DNA of 64,000 nucleotides from CAITWD01 sp963842065 (lineage in GTDB: Bacteria; Actinomycetota; Thermoleophilia; Miltoncostaeales; Miltoncostaeaceae). Below the pieces are notes generated by a model that saw only the letters and a list, made by a program, of their open reading frames with translations, had not been told where the DNA came from and made no database searches. The stretch spans positions 248,001-312,000 of the forward strand of contig CAWJEW010000007.1 of assembly GCA_963842065.1 (NCBI GenBank), read 5' to 3'. This document shows positions 49,875 through 58,767 of the stretch, in pieces (the first letter of the stretch is position 1; the number at the start of each line of letters is the position of its first letter). The position numbers and the translations under genes were made by a program.

Positions 49875-50872
49875 GCACCGAGACCGCCGCCGCATCGATC
49901 TCGTACCGCGAGGCCCTCACCCAGGCGATGCGCGAGGAACTCGAGCGCGATCCCGACGTCTTTCTGATCGGCGAAGACATCGGGCTGTTCGAAGGATCAT
50001 TCAAAGTCACCCGCGGGCTGCTGAACGAGTTCGGACCACGGCGGGTCGTCGACACGCCGATCTCGGAAGCCGGGTTTGTCGGGCTCGGAATCGGCGCGGC
50101 GATGGCCGGTTTGCGGCCGGTCGTCGAGCTGATGACGGTCAACTTCTCGATCCTCGCCATGGACCAGATCGTCAACAACGCGGCCAAAGTCCGGTACATG
50201 TTCGGCGGCCAGGTGTCTGTGCCGCTGGTGATCCGCATGCCCGGCGGCGCCGGCCACCAGCTCGGCGCACAGCATTCGCACTCGCTAGAGGCCTGGTTCA
50301 CCCACGTGCCCGGTCTGAAGATCGCCTGCCCGTCGACCCCCTACGACGCCAAGGCGCTGCTCAAGACGGCCATCCGCGACGACGACCCGGTGATCTTCCT
50401 GGAAAGCGAGGGGCTGTACGCCAAGAAGGGCCCCGTCGGAGGACCAGACGATCTCGTCGCCTTCGGCCAGGCCGCGATCCGGCGGGCGGGCGGGCACTGC
50501 ACGCTCATCGCCGTCTCGCGCATGGTCTGGATCGCGCTCGCTGCTGCCGACATCCTCGCCGCCGACGGCATCGAGTGCGACGTCGTGGATCCGCGCACCA
50601 CGCGGCCCCTGGACATGGACACGCTCGCCGACTCAGTCCGGCGCACCGGCCATTGCGTGGTCGTCGACGAGGGCTGGCCCGAATGCGGCCTGGCCGCCAA
50701 CTTCGCCGCCCGTGTCTATGAGGAGTGCTTCGACTGGCTGGACGCGCCCGTGCAGCGGGTCAATGCGGCCGATGTCCCGATTCCGTATGCGCGCAACCTC
50801 GAGCAGGCGGCGCTGCCACGTGCCGAGGATGTCGCGGCCGCGGTCCGCGCGACCCTGGCACGGGGTGTCTAG
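49871..50872 (+). CDS. pdhB: Pyruvate dehydrogenase E1 component subunit beta
   Basis: This 333-residue transketolase-like subunit starts at GTG 49871 in a GTGA overlap with pdhA. Motifs: ISYREALTQAMREELERDPDVFLIGEDIGLFEGSFKVTRGL, DTPISEAGFVGLGIGAAMAG, MFGGQVSVPLVIRMPGGAGHQLGAQHSHSLEAWF and VDPRTTRPLDMDTLADSV. It completes the heterotetrameric E1 and ends 3 nt before the E2 gene. Confidence 0.95.
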   Translation: MSTETAAASISYREALTQAMREELERDPDVFLIGEDIGLFEGSFKVTRGLLNEFGPRRVVDTPISEAGFVGLGIGAAMAGLRPVVELMTVNFSILAMDQIVNNAAKVRYMFGGQVSVPLVIRMPGGAGHQLGAQHSHSLEAWFTHVPGLKIACPSTPYDAKALLKTAIRDDDPVIFLESEGLYAKKGPVGGPDDLVAFGQAAIRRAGGHCTLIAVSRMVWIALAAADILAADGIECDVVDPRTTRPLDMDTLADSVRRTGHCVVVDEGWPECGLAANFAARVYEECFDWLDAPVQRVNAADVPIPYARNLEQAALPRAEDVAAAVRATLARGV

Positions 50873-50875
50873 CCG

Positions 50876-52210
50876 ATGAGCGAACTGATCATGCCCAAGC
50901 TGAGCGACACCATGGAAGAAGGCACGGTCCTCGGCTGGCTCGTCGCCGACGGCACAGTCGTCAGCCGCGGGCAGCCCATCGTCGAGATCGAAACCGACAA
51001 GGCCGACATGACCGTCGAGTCGCCCGAGGACGGACCGCTGCGCATCCTGGCCGCGGAAGGTTCGGTGCATCCCGTCGGCGCACGGATCGCCTGGATCGGG
51101 GAGGGGGCGCCCGACGCCGCCCCGAGCGCCGCCGCGGGTCCGGCGGCTGCGCCGCTGCCCACTGGCGGGGAGGAGACCGCGACCAATATTCCGGTCGGTG
51201 ACGACGGAACGCCCGGGGAGATCGGCATGGCGGTGACCTCCACGGCACCACCGCCGCCGGAGCCGGGCGTGTCCCCGCCCGGCGCACCGGTCGGCATCAC
51301 GCATCCTGACGGCACGCGGATCATCGCGTCGCCGCTCGCGCGGCAGATCGCCCGCGACGCGGGCGTCGACCTTGCGGGCGTGCATGGAACCGGACCCGGC
51401 GGGCGCATCGTCCGCGCCGACGTCGATGCCATCGCCGGCGCCCCGGCGGCACGCTCACCGGCGCCCGCACCCCCGGCGGTGTCCCCGGCGGCGGCGACGC
51501 CGCCGCCAGCGGACGCGATCACCTTCGGACAGCGCATTCCGGCGACCCGCCTGCAGCGCACGATCGCGCGGCGCATGCAGGAGTCGGCCGCCACCGCCCC
51601 GCACTTCGCGCTGCAGCGTGACGTGGACGCATCAGAGCTGATCGCGGTACGCCGCCAACTCGCCGCGACGCGGCCGGACATCCCGGCGCCAAGCGTGACC
51701 GACCTGATCATCCGCGCGCTCGCCGTCGCGGCCGCCGAGCGGCCGGACGTCCTGGCCCGCTGGGATACCGACGCGTTCCTCGTGCCCGACGGCGTGCACG
51801 TCGGCGTCGCCGTCGCCATCGAGCGCGGCCTGCTGGTGCCCGTGATCCGCGATGCCGACACGAAATCGGTCACCGAGATCGCCGCCCGGGTGAAGGACCT
51901 CGCCGCGCGATGCCGGGACGGGAGCATCACGCCGGCCGAGCTCGAAGGCAGTACGATCACGATCAGCAACCTCGGGATGTACGGCATTGACCGCTTTACG
52001 GCTGTCATCAACCCGCCCGAGGCGGCAATCCTCGCCGTCGGTGCGGCGCGACCGCAACCGGTCGTGCGCGACGGGAGCGTCGTGGTTCGCGACATGATGA
52101 CCTTCACACTCTCGGTCGATCACCGCAGCCTGTACGGCGCCCCCGGCGCAACCTTCCTCGCCCGGATCGCTCAGCTTGTCGAGATGCCCTACAGCCTGGT
52201 GGCCGGCTGA
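50876..52210 (+). CDS. Dihydrolipoamide acetyltransferase (E2)
   Basis: This 444-residue protein starts at ATG 50876. The single lipoyl domain (residues 1-75) has the modified lysine in VEIETDKADMTVES. An Ala/Pro-rich linker, the peripheral-subunit binding domain (IIASPLARQIARDAGVDLAGVHGTGPGGRIVRADV), another linker and the catalytic domain (IPATRLQRTIARRMQESAATAPHF to the end) follow. The active-site motif, usually DHRxxDG, reads DHRSLYG; the tyrosine replaces the aspartate, as in plastid-type E2 proteins. The lipoyl lysine is the substrate of the LipB encoded next. Confidence 0.94.
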   Translation: MSELIMPKLSDTMEEGTVLGWLVADGTVVSRGQPIVEIETDKADMTVESPEDGPLRILAAEGSVHPVGARIAWIGEGAPDAAPSAAAGPAAAPLPTGGEETATNIPVGDDGTPGEIGMAVTSTAPPPPEPGVSPPGAPVGITHPDGTRIIASPLARQIARDAGVDLAGVHGTGPGGRIVRADVDAIAGAPAARSPAPAPPAVSPAAATPPPADAITFGQRIPATRLQRTIARRMQESAATAPHFALQRDVDASELIAVRRQLAATRPDIPAPSVTDLIIRALAVAAAERPDVLARWDTDAFLVPDGVHVGVAVAIERGLLVPVIRDADTKSVTEIAARVKDLAARCRDGSITPAELEGSTITISNLGMYGIDRFTAVINPPEAAILAVGAARPQPVVRDGSVVVRDMMTFTLSVDHRSLYGAPGATFLARIAQLVEMPYSLVAG

Positions 52211-52932
52211 TGGCGCCACCCCAGCCCGCTCTGGTCGTCCGCAGCGGCTGCATCGGCTACGGCGAGGCGTGGCGCGTGCAGCGCGAGCTCGCGGCGGCGC
52301 GGGCGGGCGGCACGATCCCGGATGTCCTCTGGCTCCTGGAGCATCCGCCGGTGTACACGACCGGGCGCCACGGGACGCGGGCCGATCTGTTCTTGTCCGA
52401 CGAGCAGCTTGCCCTGATGGGCGCCAGCGTCCACAGCGTCGATCGCGGCGGCCAGATGACCTGGCACGGGCCAGGCCAGACGACCGCCTACACGATCTTG
52501 AATCTGCGCCCCAGCCGCCGGATCAAGCAGGTCGTCGACCACCTGGTGGGAGCCATGGCCGATGCCTGCGCGTGCGCGGGCGTCCCCGATGCCCGGCCCG
52601 ATCTCGAGACGATCGGCGTCTACCGCCACGGGCGCAAGCTCGGCAGCGTCGGCATTCGCGTCCAGCACGGGATCACGACGCACGGGGTCGGGCTGAACCG
52701 CGACCCCGACCTGGAATGGTTCTCGCTGATGACCGCGTGCGGGGCTCCTGGCGTGCCCGCGTCCTCGATCGCCGCCGAAGGCGGTGATCCGAACCGTGAG
52801 CACGTCGAAGACGCGCTCACGGGGGCGTTGGCGGATCGGTTCGGCCTCGCGGTGACCGAGATCGACCTTGAGGAGCTCTGCGGGCGGGCGCAGATCACCG
52901 CACCCGCCCGGACGGCAAGTGCCGCCGGCTAG
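52210..52932 (+). CDS. lipB: Lipoyl(octanoyl) transferase
   Basis: This 240-residue protein starts at ATG 52210, sharing the A of the E2 stop (TGATG). Motifs: CIGYGEAWRVQRELAAAR, LLEHPPVYTTGRHG, VDRGGQMTWHGPGQTTAYTILNL, the lysine in RHGRKLGSVGIRVQHGITTHGVGLN, and the catalytic cysteine in MTACGAPG. It transfers octanoate from acyl carrier protein to E2, which LipA then converts to lipoate. The C-terminal end overlaps the small leftward gene by 4 nt. Confidence 0.95.
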   Translation: MAPPQPALVVRSGCIGYGEAWRVQRELAAARAGGTIPDVLWLLEHPPVYTTGRHGTRADLFLSDEQLALMGASVHSVDRGGQMTWHGPGQTTAYTILNLRPSRRIKQVVDHLVGAMADACACAGVPDARPDLETIGVYRHGRKLGSVGIRVQHGITTHGVGLNRDPDLEWFSLMTACGAPGVPASSIAAEGGDPNREHVEDALTGALADRFGLAVTEIDLEELCGRAQITAPARTASAAG

Positions 52933-53108
52933 GTCCGGCGCATCTCCCATGCGGCGAGGGTCGCCGCGATTAGCGCGTCATCCGGGTCGACGGCACCGAC
53001 ATCGGCGAGCCAGATCTGCAGTTCCGGCCCTGGGACCTCGAACGGTTCGGCCTCCGGATGGGCGGACAGCAGCGCGTCAGCGATGAGCTCCGGGTCGGGC
53101 GGGAACAT
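52929..53108 (-). CDS. 59-residue acidic protein
   Basis: A small frame runs from ATG 53108 to a stop overlapping the lipB stop. The sequence starts MFPPDPELIADALLSAHPEA and contains LQIWLADVGAVDPDDALIAATLAAWEMRR. It is strongly acidic with two tryptophans and no membrane segment. The start lies 2 nt after the stop of the next upstream gene, with AGGA overlapping that stop, so the two appear co-translated. It fills the only gap between lipB and that gene. No family is recognised. Confidence 0.6.
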   Translation of the reverse strand: MFPPDPELIADALLSAHPEAEPFEVPGPELQIWLADVGAVDPDDALIAATLAAWEMRRT

Positions 53109-53110
53109 TC

Positions 53111-53311
53111 CTAGAAGAGGTTCACGCCGGCCGCGAGCCCGACGATCACGATCAGGATCCCATATCCGAGATACCCCATGCCAAGCAGGATTCCACCCAA
53201 GGCAATGGTGATCACGGTAAGCACGAGCCAGGCGGCCTTGGGCAGTCCGCCGGCGCCGAGTGTCCAGCCCGACCCAGGATCCGGCGGCACATCGTTGGAG
53301 GGCTCATCCAT
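53111..53311 (-). CDS. Small membrane protein (66 residues)
   Basis: It starts at ATG 53311 with GGG upstream. A polar Pro/Gly/Asp-rich start (about 25 residues) is followed by two hydrophobic stretches, AAWLVLTVITIALGGILLGMGYL and GILIVIVGLAAGVNLF. No family is recognised. It is paired with the 59-residue gene, and the two are antisense to no other gene. Confidence 0.6.
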   Translation of the reverse strand: MDEPSNDVPPDPGSGWTLGAGGLPKAAWLVLTVITIALGGILLGMGYLGYGILIVIVGLAAGVNLF

Positions 53312-53387
53312 CGCCCTAACTTATCCGACCCCGCCCGGCCCAGTCCTGTCGGCCCCCCTGTGACGGTCTGGGCCACAGGGAGTCGGG

Positions 53388-54410
53388 CTAGGCGCGGACC
53401 GGCGCCGGGCGAGTCACCAGCTGACCACACGCCGCCGCGACGTCCGCGCCCCGCGATCGCCGCACCGACGCCTCAAGCCCCGCACGCTCGAGCGCAGCCA
53501 GAAAGCGTTCCCGACGCTCGGGTCGGGAGGCGCGAAACTCGCCCCCGGTCGCGTTGTACTCGATCAGGTTCACATGGAAGCGACCGTCGCGCAGAAGCTG
53601 CGCTAGCCGCGTGGCGTCGTCGAGACTGTCGTTGACCCCGTCGAGCAGCAGATACTCGATGAACACGCGGCGGCCGGTCTTGTCGCAGTAGCGTCGGCAG
53701 GCCGAGAGCAGACTGGCGATCGGATAGCGCTGGTTGATCGGCATCATCCGGCTGCGCGTCTCGTCGTCGGCGGCATGCAGCGAGACCGCCAGCCGAACCG
53801 GTAGCGGAAATTCCTGCAACGCGGCGATCCCGGGCACCCAGCCGACCGTCGACACCGCGATCTGGCGTGCGGAGATCCCGAGACCCGGCGCCGGACGATG
53901 CAGCTCCTCGATCGCACCGAACACCGCCACTAGGTTCTGCATGGGTTCCCCCATGCCCATGAACACGACGTTCGACAGCCGCGCATCCTGGCCGTCGGCC
54001 TCGTGGGCGGCGATGAGCGCCTGCTCGACGATTTCCCAGACATCCAGGTCACGTCCGAAGCCCATCGTGCCCGTGGAGCAGAACCGGCACCCGAGCGCGC
54101 ATCCCACCTGACTCGAGACACACAGGGTCCGCCGTCCGCGCGCGTGGGCGATCAGAACGGTCTCGATCAGGCTGCCGTCGGCGAGCGCGAGCCGCCACTT
54201 CACGGTGCCGTCGACCGAGACGACGCGCTCTTCGGGCACAACGGACCAGAGCGGCCCGCGCCCGGCGAGCTCCGCCCGCAGCGCCTTGCCGAGCGTGGTG
54301 ACGTCGTCCCACGAGCGCGCGCCCGCACGCTGCGCACGCACGATCTGGTCCATCCGGTAGCGGGGCTCGCCGAGTTGCTCGAGCACGCCCGCGACTGCGT
54401 CACGCTCCAT
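53388..54410 (-). CDS. rlmN: 23S rRNA/tRNA adenine C2-methyltransferase RlmN
   Basis: This 340-residue radical SAM enzyme starts at ATG 54410. Motifs: YRMDQIVRAQRAGARSWDDVTTLGKALRAEL, CVSSQVGCALGCRFCSTGTMGF with CxxxCxxC, VVFMGMGEPMQN, ISTVGWVPGI-like VSTVGWVPGIAALQ, VRLAVSLHAADDETRSRMMPIN, and the methyl-carrying cysteine region RGADVAAACGQL. It methylates A2503 of 23S rRNA. Its start codon overlaps the 3' end of the LLM gene by 11 nt. Confidence 0.95.
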   Translation of the reverse strand: MERDAVAGVLEQLGEPRYRMDQIVRAQRAGARSWDDVTTLGKALRAELAGRGPLWSVVPEERVVSVDGTVKWRLALADGSLIETVLIAHARGRRTLCVSSQVGCALGCRFCSTGTMGFGRDLDVWEIVEQALIAAHEADGQDARLSNVVFMGMGEPMQNLVAVFGAIEELHRPAPGLGISARQIAVSTVGWVPGIAALQEFPLPVRLAVSLHAADDETRSRMMPINQRYPIASLLSACRRYCDKTGRRVFIEYLLLDGVNDSLDDATRLAQLLRDGRFHVNLIEYNATGGEFRASRPERRERFLAALERAGLEASVRRSRGADVAAACGQLVTRPAPVRA

Positions 54411-55447
54411 CGGGCGACCGTAGCAGTCCGGCCGAGACGAACGCCGCCGCCAGGCGGCGCAGCTCGTCGGCCACGTCCCCACCGGGCTGAAGCGCCAGCT
54501 CGGTCACCCCGTCGGCGGCCAGTCCGTGCACGCGCTCGGCGAGCTCGCTGGCGGTGCCGGTCACCGAGAACCGGCGGATGTGCTCGGGCGTGACCAGTTC
54601 CCGGTCGGCATCGTGGACGACTTCCACCAGATGGCCGCGGTGCAGTTCCTGGTGGCGCCGGGTCGCGTCCAGATCCCGTCCGATCCGCTCCGGGTACGCC
54701 TCAGCACAGGCGCGAAGCTCCGGCTCGAGGCCCTCCAGCCGCCACGGCTGCTCGGCGAACTGGTGGAATGCCACGGCCACCACCGGCCCGACGGCCGCCG
54801 TGAGGAGCGGGGAGTCCGAGGGTTCGCCGTCCTCGCGAACCGCCCCGACCGCGTGCACGAGGAGCGGAATCGCGTCGCCGACGCCCGCGCGCACGAGCGC
54901 CAGACCACCGGGAAAGAAGATCCCCGTCATGGCCCCGTCGCCCGCGGAGCGCGCGAGCGCCTGCGCACGCGGACCGCGACACGACACATAAATCGGCATC
55001 TGCCAGGGGCCATCGGCGCCGGGCACCCGGATCAGGCGCACCGGCGCATCGCCTTCGGGATGCGCGACCTCGCCACCCGCCAGAAGCGTGCGCAGATCGG
55101 TGACCTCGGCCGCGAGCCGGGCCATGCGCACCGGCGGCAACGCGAGCGTGACGCGCCCGGTCAACCCGGCCCCGACGGCCACCGCCACGCGACCCGGCGC
55201 GAGTCCCGCCACGCTGGTCAGCGCGTTCGCGGTGACCACCGGCGCCCGCAGACCGGGCACGAGTACCCCAACGCCCGGCCCGATCCGCGAGGTCCGTTCG
55301 GCGGCCCGCGCCAACGTGATAAAGACGTCGTCGTAGAGCGGCGGCGAGTCATCGCACCACGCGCGCGAACCCGAGTTGCTCGGCGAGGCGGATGTGATCC
55401 GGCGTATCGCGTCTCGGCGCGAAGAAGGCTGAAATCTCCACGGACAT
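54400..55447 (-). pseudogene. LLM-class (F420-type) oxidoreductase with an N-terminal frameshift
   Basis: The gene begins at ATG 55447, coupled to the MFS gene by TGATG, and reads SVEISAFFAPRRDTPDHIRLAEQLGFAR. It then hits a stop after about 32 codons. The rest of the family sequence (WCDDSPPLYDDVFITLARAAERTSRIGPGVGVLVPGLRAPVV and onward) continues in another frame to 54400. The shift lies in the CGCGCGCG run at 55360-55367, where two bases appear to be missing. The downstream frame has only a TTG at 55314, inside the conserved domain. It is either a pseudogene, a slippage-prone gene or a sequence error. Intact relatives are TIM-barrel flavin/F420 enzymes. Confidence 0.75.
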
Positions 55448-56670
55448 CAGGCCCCGTCCCCGACCAGCTCGTCCGCGTGGATCTCCTCGATCTCCCGGTA
55501 CGGCACGACCTCACGGTAGACGCGGCCTCCGACCAGGATCACCACGGCCGCGAGCGCGAGCGCGACGGCCGAGAAGATTCCCAGGGCCGTGGTGATCCCG
55601 ATCGCCTGGGACATGTACCCGAGGCCGATCGTCGGAATCGTGCCCGCATACGCGCACATGTACAGAGCCGAAATCAGCTTGCCGCGCTCGAGGATCGGCA
55701 CCGCAACCCCGCAGATCGCCGTCCCTCCCTGAAGCGTCAGCCCGTTGAGCAGGCCGATGACCGCCGCGGCCACGAGCACCAGCGCGACCGAATGGACCTG
55801 CGAGGCGGAGACCACCAGCAGCGAGGCGACGGCGCCGCCCCCGACCCCCCACATCACGGCCGAGCGCGGCGCCACGGAGCGCGCGATCAGCGGCGTCACG
55901 CCCCCGAGCCCGAGTTCCAGGAATCCGACGAGGCCGACAAGCGCCAGGTTCTTCACTCCGAGGACGGCGACCATGTAGAGCGGCACGATCGACAGCAGGG
56001 TCGCGTCGAGGAAGCCGAGCGTGAACGCGGCGGGTGCCAGGAACGTCGCGAAGCCCGCCATCTGCCCGGCCGGCACCCCGACCTGGATCCGCCACCGCCC
56101 CCGCGAGGCCTTGTCACGATGAATCGTCTCCGGCGTGATCAGGAACGCGCCGAACGCGATCACCAGCAGCCCAAGATAGATCTCAAACGGCGCGCGGGTC
56201 GGCTGGCTCGAATGCTCGGCGACGACGCCGGCCATACCCGGACCGAGGCCGAATCCCAGACGGAAGGCGAGCCCTGCCACGACGGCCGCCCACGCCTTTT
56301 CGGTGGGCCGCGCGTGGTCGACGATGAAGGCCGTCCCAACGCCCAGGAACATGCCGATCGCCAGGCCCTGAAGCACCCGTCCCGCAAAGAGCATCGCGGT
56401 GTTCTGGGCGAACCCCAAGACGATCGAGGCGAGCGTGATGCTGACAAGCGCCGGTGCCATCACCTTCTTGCGCCCGATCCGGTCGGAAACGCCGCCCATC
56501 ACGAGCATCGTCGGTACGACAGTCAGCGTGTAGGTCGCGAACAGAAGCGTGACCTGGCCGTTGGTGAGGTGGAAGTCGGCCTGATAGAGCGGCAACAGCG
56601 GCGTCACGATGCTCGTGCCCATCGTGAAGATCAGCAGCGCGATCGTCGCCGTCCATGACCTACGGGTCAT
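55447..56670 (-). CDS. Major facilitator superfamily transporter
   Basis: This 407-residue transporter starts at ATG 56670. Twelve membrane helices are expected, in two bundles. The loop after helix 2 has GGVSDRIGRKKVMAP, the MFS signature, and GRVLQGLAIGMFLGVGTAFI marks helix 4. No drug- or sugar-specific motif stands out. The C-terminal tail is acidic (REIEEIHADELVGDGA). It is translationally coupled to the frameshifted LLM gene. Confidence 0.92.
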   Translation of the reverse strand: MTRRSWTATIALLIFTMGTSIVTPLLPLYQADFHLTNGQVTLLFATYTLTVVPTMLVMGGVSDRIGRKKVMAPALVSITLASIVLGFAQNTAMLFAGRVLQGLAIGMFLGVGTAFIVDHARPTEKAWAAVVAGLAFRLGFGLGPGMAGVVAEHSSQPTRAPFEIYLGLLVIAFGAFLITPETIHRDKASRGRWRIQVGVPAGQMAGFATFLAPAAFTLGFLDATLLSIVPLYMVAVLGVKNLALVGLVGFLELGLGGVTPLIARSVAPRSAVMWGVGGGAVASLLVVSASQVHSVALVLVAAAVIGLLNGLTLQGGTAICGVAVPILERGKLISALYMCAYAGTIPTIGLGYMSQAIGITTALGIFSAVALALAAVVILVGGRVYREVVPYREIEEIHADELVGDGA

Positions 56671-56785
56671 TGCCCTGCCTCAGTTGGCGCCCTTGTCGGA
56701 CCCCGCATCAAACCACGTGCCCAGGCGCGATGCCTGCGACGCTCCGACGCGCAGCGCCCGCGCCCACGCGCTAGCCTCGGCCACT

Positions 56786-57358
56786 GTGACCAACGAGAAA
56801 CTCTGGCGCTACACGCGGTTGTCGCGGATCTGGGCACGCACGCTCATCGTCGTCGGGATCCTCGTCTTCGCCGTGGGCTTCGCCATGCAGATCGGCGAAT
56901 CGGCGAGCGCGTTCGAGAGCTGGATCGTCACGGCCGTCGCCACACTCATCCCGAGCACCCTCGTGTTCTTTTTCCTGCTGCGGGGCTGGATGGGCAACGG
57001 AGGACTCCCCAGCGCACGGCTTCCCGACGCGACCGCGGATTCTGGTGTGCCGCGCCTGAGCGAGCCGACCTCCCGCAACTGGCTTACATGGACGTTGATG
57101 TTGGGGGTCGGTCTGTTCGTCTCGAGCGTCCTGATCATGGGCTTTCTGATCGGCGTTCTCGGAGGCGGCGGGCTCGCCGAGGGTGTCGTGGCGGGCGTCC
57201 TCGTTGCATGGGGACTCGTGACGGTCCAGGATGTGCACCGGGTCGAGCAGATCGAAGCCGACCAGCAGCGCGCGTACTTCGCCGCGTGCAGGCGACCGGT
57301 CAGCGTCGGGTCGGTGCTGGTATGGCGCGCAACCGCGACGGGGCGCCCTGGCGGCTGA
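56786..57358 (+). CDS. Membrane protein of unknown function
   Basis: This 190-residue protein starts at GTG 56786; the open frame continues upstream but overlaps the MFS gene start. Four hydrophobic segments: TLIVVGILVFAVGFAMQIG, WIVTAVATLIPSTLVFFFLL, LTWTLMLGVGLFVSSVLIMGFLIGVL and LAEGVVAGVLVAWGLVTVQ. No recognised domain. It ends about 80 nt before the thioredoxin reductase gene and lies upstream of its operator, so it is probably a separate unit. Confidence 0.65.
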   Translation: MTNEKLWRYTRLSRIWARTLIVVGILVFAVGFAMQIGESASAFESWIVTAVATLIPSTLVFFFLLRGWMGNGGLPSARLPDATADSGVPRLSEPTSRNWLTWTLMLGVGLFVSSVLIMGFLIGVLGGGGLAEGVVAGVLVAWGLVTVQDVHRVEQIEADQQRAYFAACRRPVSVGSVLVWRATATGRPGG

Positions 57359-57404
57359 TCCACCTCGCCGCCGCACCACGGGCGAGCCTGCGTACGACTG
57401 CTAG

Positions 57405-57422
57405 AATACCCCGCAGGGTATT
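57405..57422. promoter_or_regulatory. CsoR/CstR-type operator in the trx promoter
   Basis: AATACCC-CGCA-GGGTATT is a perfect 7-bp inverted repeat with a 4-nt centre, the ATACCC..GGGTAT type bound by CsoR-family repressors. It overlaps a TAGAAT -10-like box (57402-57407) and lies 18 nt upstream of trxB. The last gene of the same operon (59001) encodes a CsoR-family protein. Confidence 0.8.
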
Positions 57423-57440
57423 GATCGCATCGGGGGCAGC

Positions 57441-58391
57441 GTGGCAGACCTACACAACGTCATCATCATCGGCGGCGGACCCGCGGGCTTGACGGCCGCG
57501 ATCTACGCCGCGCGGGCGAACGTTGCTCCGGTGATCGTTGAGGGCTACGCAGCGGGCGGGCAGCTCATGACGACGACCGAGGTCGAGAACTACCCAGGAT
57601 TTCCCGAGGGGATCCAAGGGCCTGAGCTGATGCAGTTGTTCCGCGGTCAGGCCGAGCGGTTCGGCGGTCAGCTGATCACCGCCGACGTGACCCGGGTCGA
57701 CCTGTCCTCCCGGCCGTTCGGCGTGTGGACCGACGGCAACGAGCTGCGCGCCCACTCGCTGATCATCTCGACCGGCGCATCCGCGCGCTGGCTCGGGCTC
57801 GAGAGCGAGACGCGTCTGCGTGGGTTCGGGGTGAGCTCCTGCGCCACCTGCGACGGGTTCTTCTTCCGCGATCGCGAGCTGGTCGTCGTGGGCGGCGGTG
57901 ACACCGCGATGGAGGAGGCACTCTTCTTGGCGCGCATCGCCTCGAAGGTGACCGTCGTCCACCGACGCGACGAGTTCCGGGCCTCGCGGATCATGGCCAA
58001 CCGCGTCATCAACCACCCCAAGATCACCGTCCGCTGGAACGCCGAGGTGGAGCAGGTCCTCGGCGACGGCGTCGTCGAGGCCGTGGAGCTGCGCGACACC
58101 GTGACCGGAGCCCGCGAGGTCCTCCCGGCCGCCGCGGTCTTCGTGGCCATCGGGCATCTGCCCAACACCGAGCTGTTCGTCGATCAGCTCGACCTCGATC
58201 CGGCCGGATACATCCTGACCGACGGTACCCGGACCAGCGTCGAGGGCGTGTTCGCCTGCGGCGACGTCCAGGACACCGTCTACCGCCAGGCGATTACGGC
58301 CGCCGCGAGCGGCTGCATGGCCGCGATGGACGCCGAGCGCTGGCTGGCGGCCACACTCCATGAAGCGTCCGCATCCGGACAGCACGCCTAA
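57441..58391 (+). CDS. trxB: Thioredoxin reductase
   Basis: This 316-residue flavoprotein starts at GTG 57441. FAD-binding IIIGGGPAGLTAAIYAARA, GQLMTTTEVENYPGFPEGIQGPELM, the redox pair in SSCATCDGFFFRDRELVVVGGGDTAMEEALFLAR, the NADPH region HRRDEFRASRIMANRV, and VEGVFACGDVQDTVYRQAITAAASGCMAAMDAE. It reduces the thioredoxin encoded 32 nt downstream. The CsoR-type operator lies in its promoter. Confidence 0.96.
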   Translation: MADLHNVIIIGGGPAGLTAAIYAARANVAPVIVEGYAAGGQLMTTTEVENYPGFPEGIQGPELMQLFRGQAERFGGQLITADVTRVDLSSRPFGVWTDGNELRAHSLIISTGASARWLGLESETRLRGFGVSSCATCDGFFFRDRELVVVGGGDTAMEEALFLARIASKVTVVHRRDEFRASRIMANRVINHPKITVRWNAEVEQVLGDGVVEAVELRDTVTGAREVLPAAAVFVAIGHLPNTELFVDQLDLDPAGYILTDGTRTSVEGVFACGDVQDTVYRQAITAAASGCMAAMDAERWLAATLHEASASGQHA

Positions 58392-58423
58392 TACCGCCGC
58401 AACAACGAAAGGACTGACCGCAA

Positions 58424-58741
58424 ATGGCCGACGTGCTTGAGATCACCGCAGACAACTTCCAGGCCGTGGTTCTGGAGAGCGAGCGCCCCGTGCTCGTGGA
58501 CTTCTGGGCCGAGTGGTGTGGTCCGTGCCGCATTATCGCGCCCGTCGTCGAGCAGATCGCCAGTGAACGCGCGGACACGCTCGTGGTCGGCAAGCTCGAT
58601 GTCGACAAGCACGGGCCGATCGCCGCCCGTTACGGGGTCCAGGGCATTCCCTTCCTGGGCTTGTTCGAGCACGGACAGCTGACCCGACAGGCGGTTGGCG
58701 CGATGCCGAAGGCGCAGCTCGAGAAGCAGCTCGGCCTGTAG
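58424..58741 (+). CDS. trxA: Thioredoxin
   Basis: This 105-residue protein starts at ATG 58424 after GAAAGGA. The active site is LVDFWAEWCGPCRIIAPVVEQIA, and the cis-proline segment is YGVQGIPFLGLFEHGQ. The length and motifs are those of a canonical thioredoxin. It follows trxB directly and precedes the FmdB-like gene by 26 nt. Confidence 0.96.
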   Translation: MADVLEITADNFQAVVLESERPVLVDFWAEWCGPCRIIAPVVEQIASERADTLVVGKLDVDKHGPIAARYGVQGIPFLGLFEHGQLTRQAVGAMPKAQLEKQLGL

Positions 58742-58767
58742 AGCGAGAACCCAAAGGAAGACAGCCC

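Noticed and set aside
54400..55314. LLM oxidoreductase starting at TTG 55314
   Set aside because: The TTG is inside a conserved stretch, and the matching N-terminus lies upstream in another frame, so the gene is treated as frameshifted.
54526..56658. A 710-residue rightward open frame
   Set aside because: It is antisense to the LLM and MFS genes and dominated by Arg, His and Gly. The reverse strand has clear family matches.
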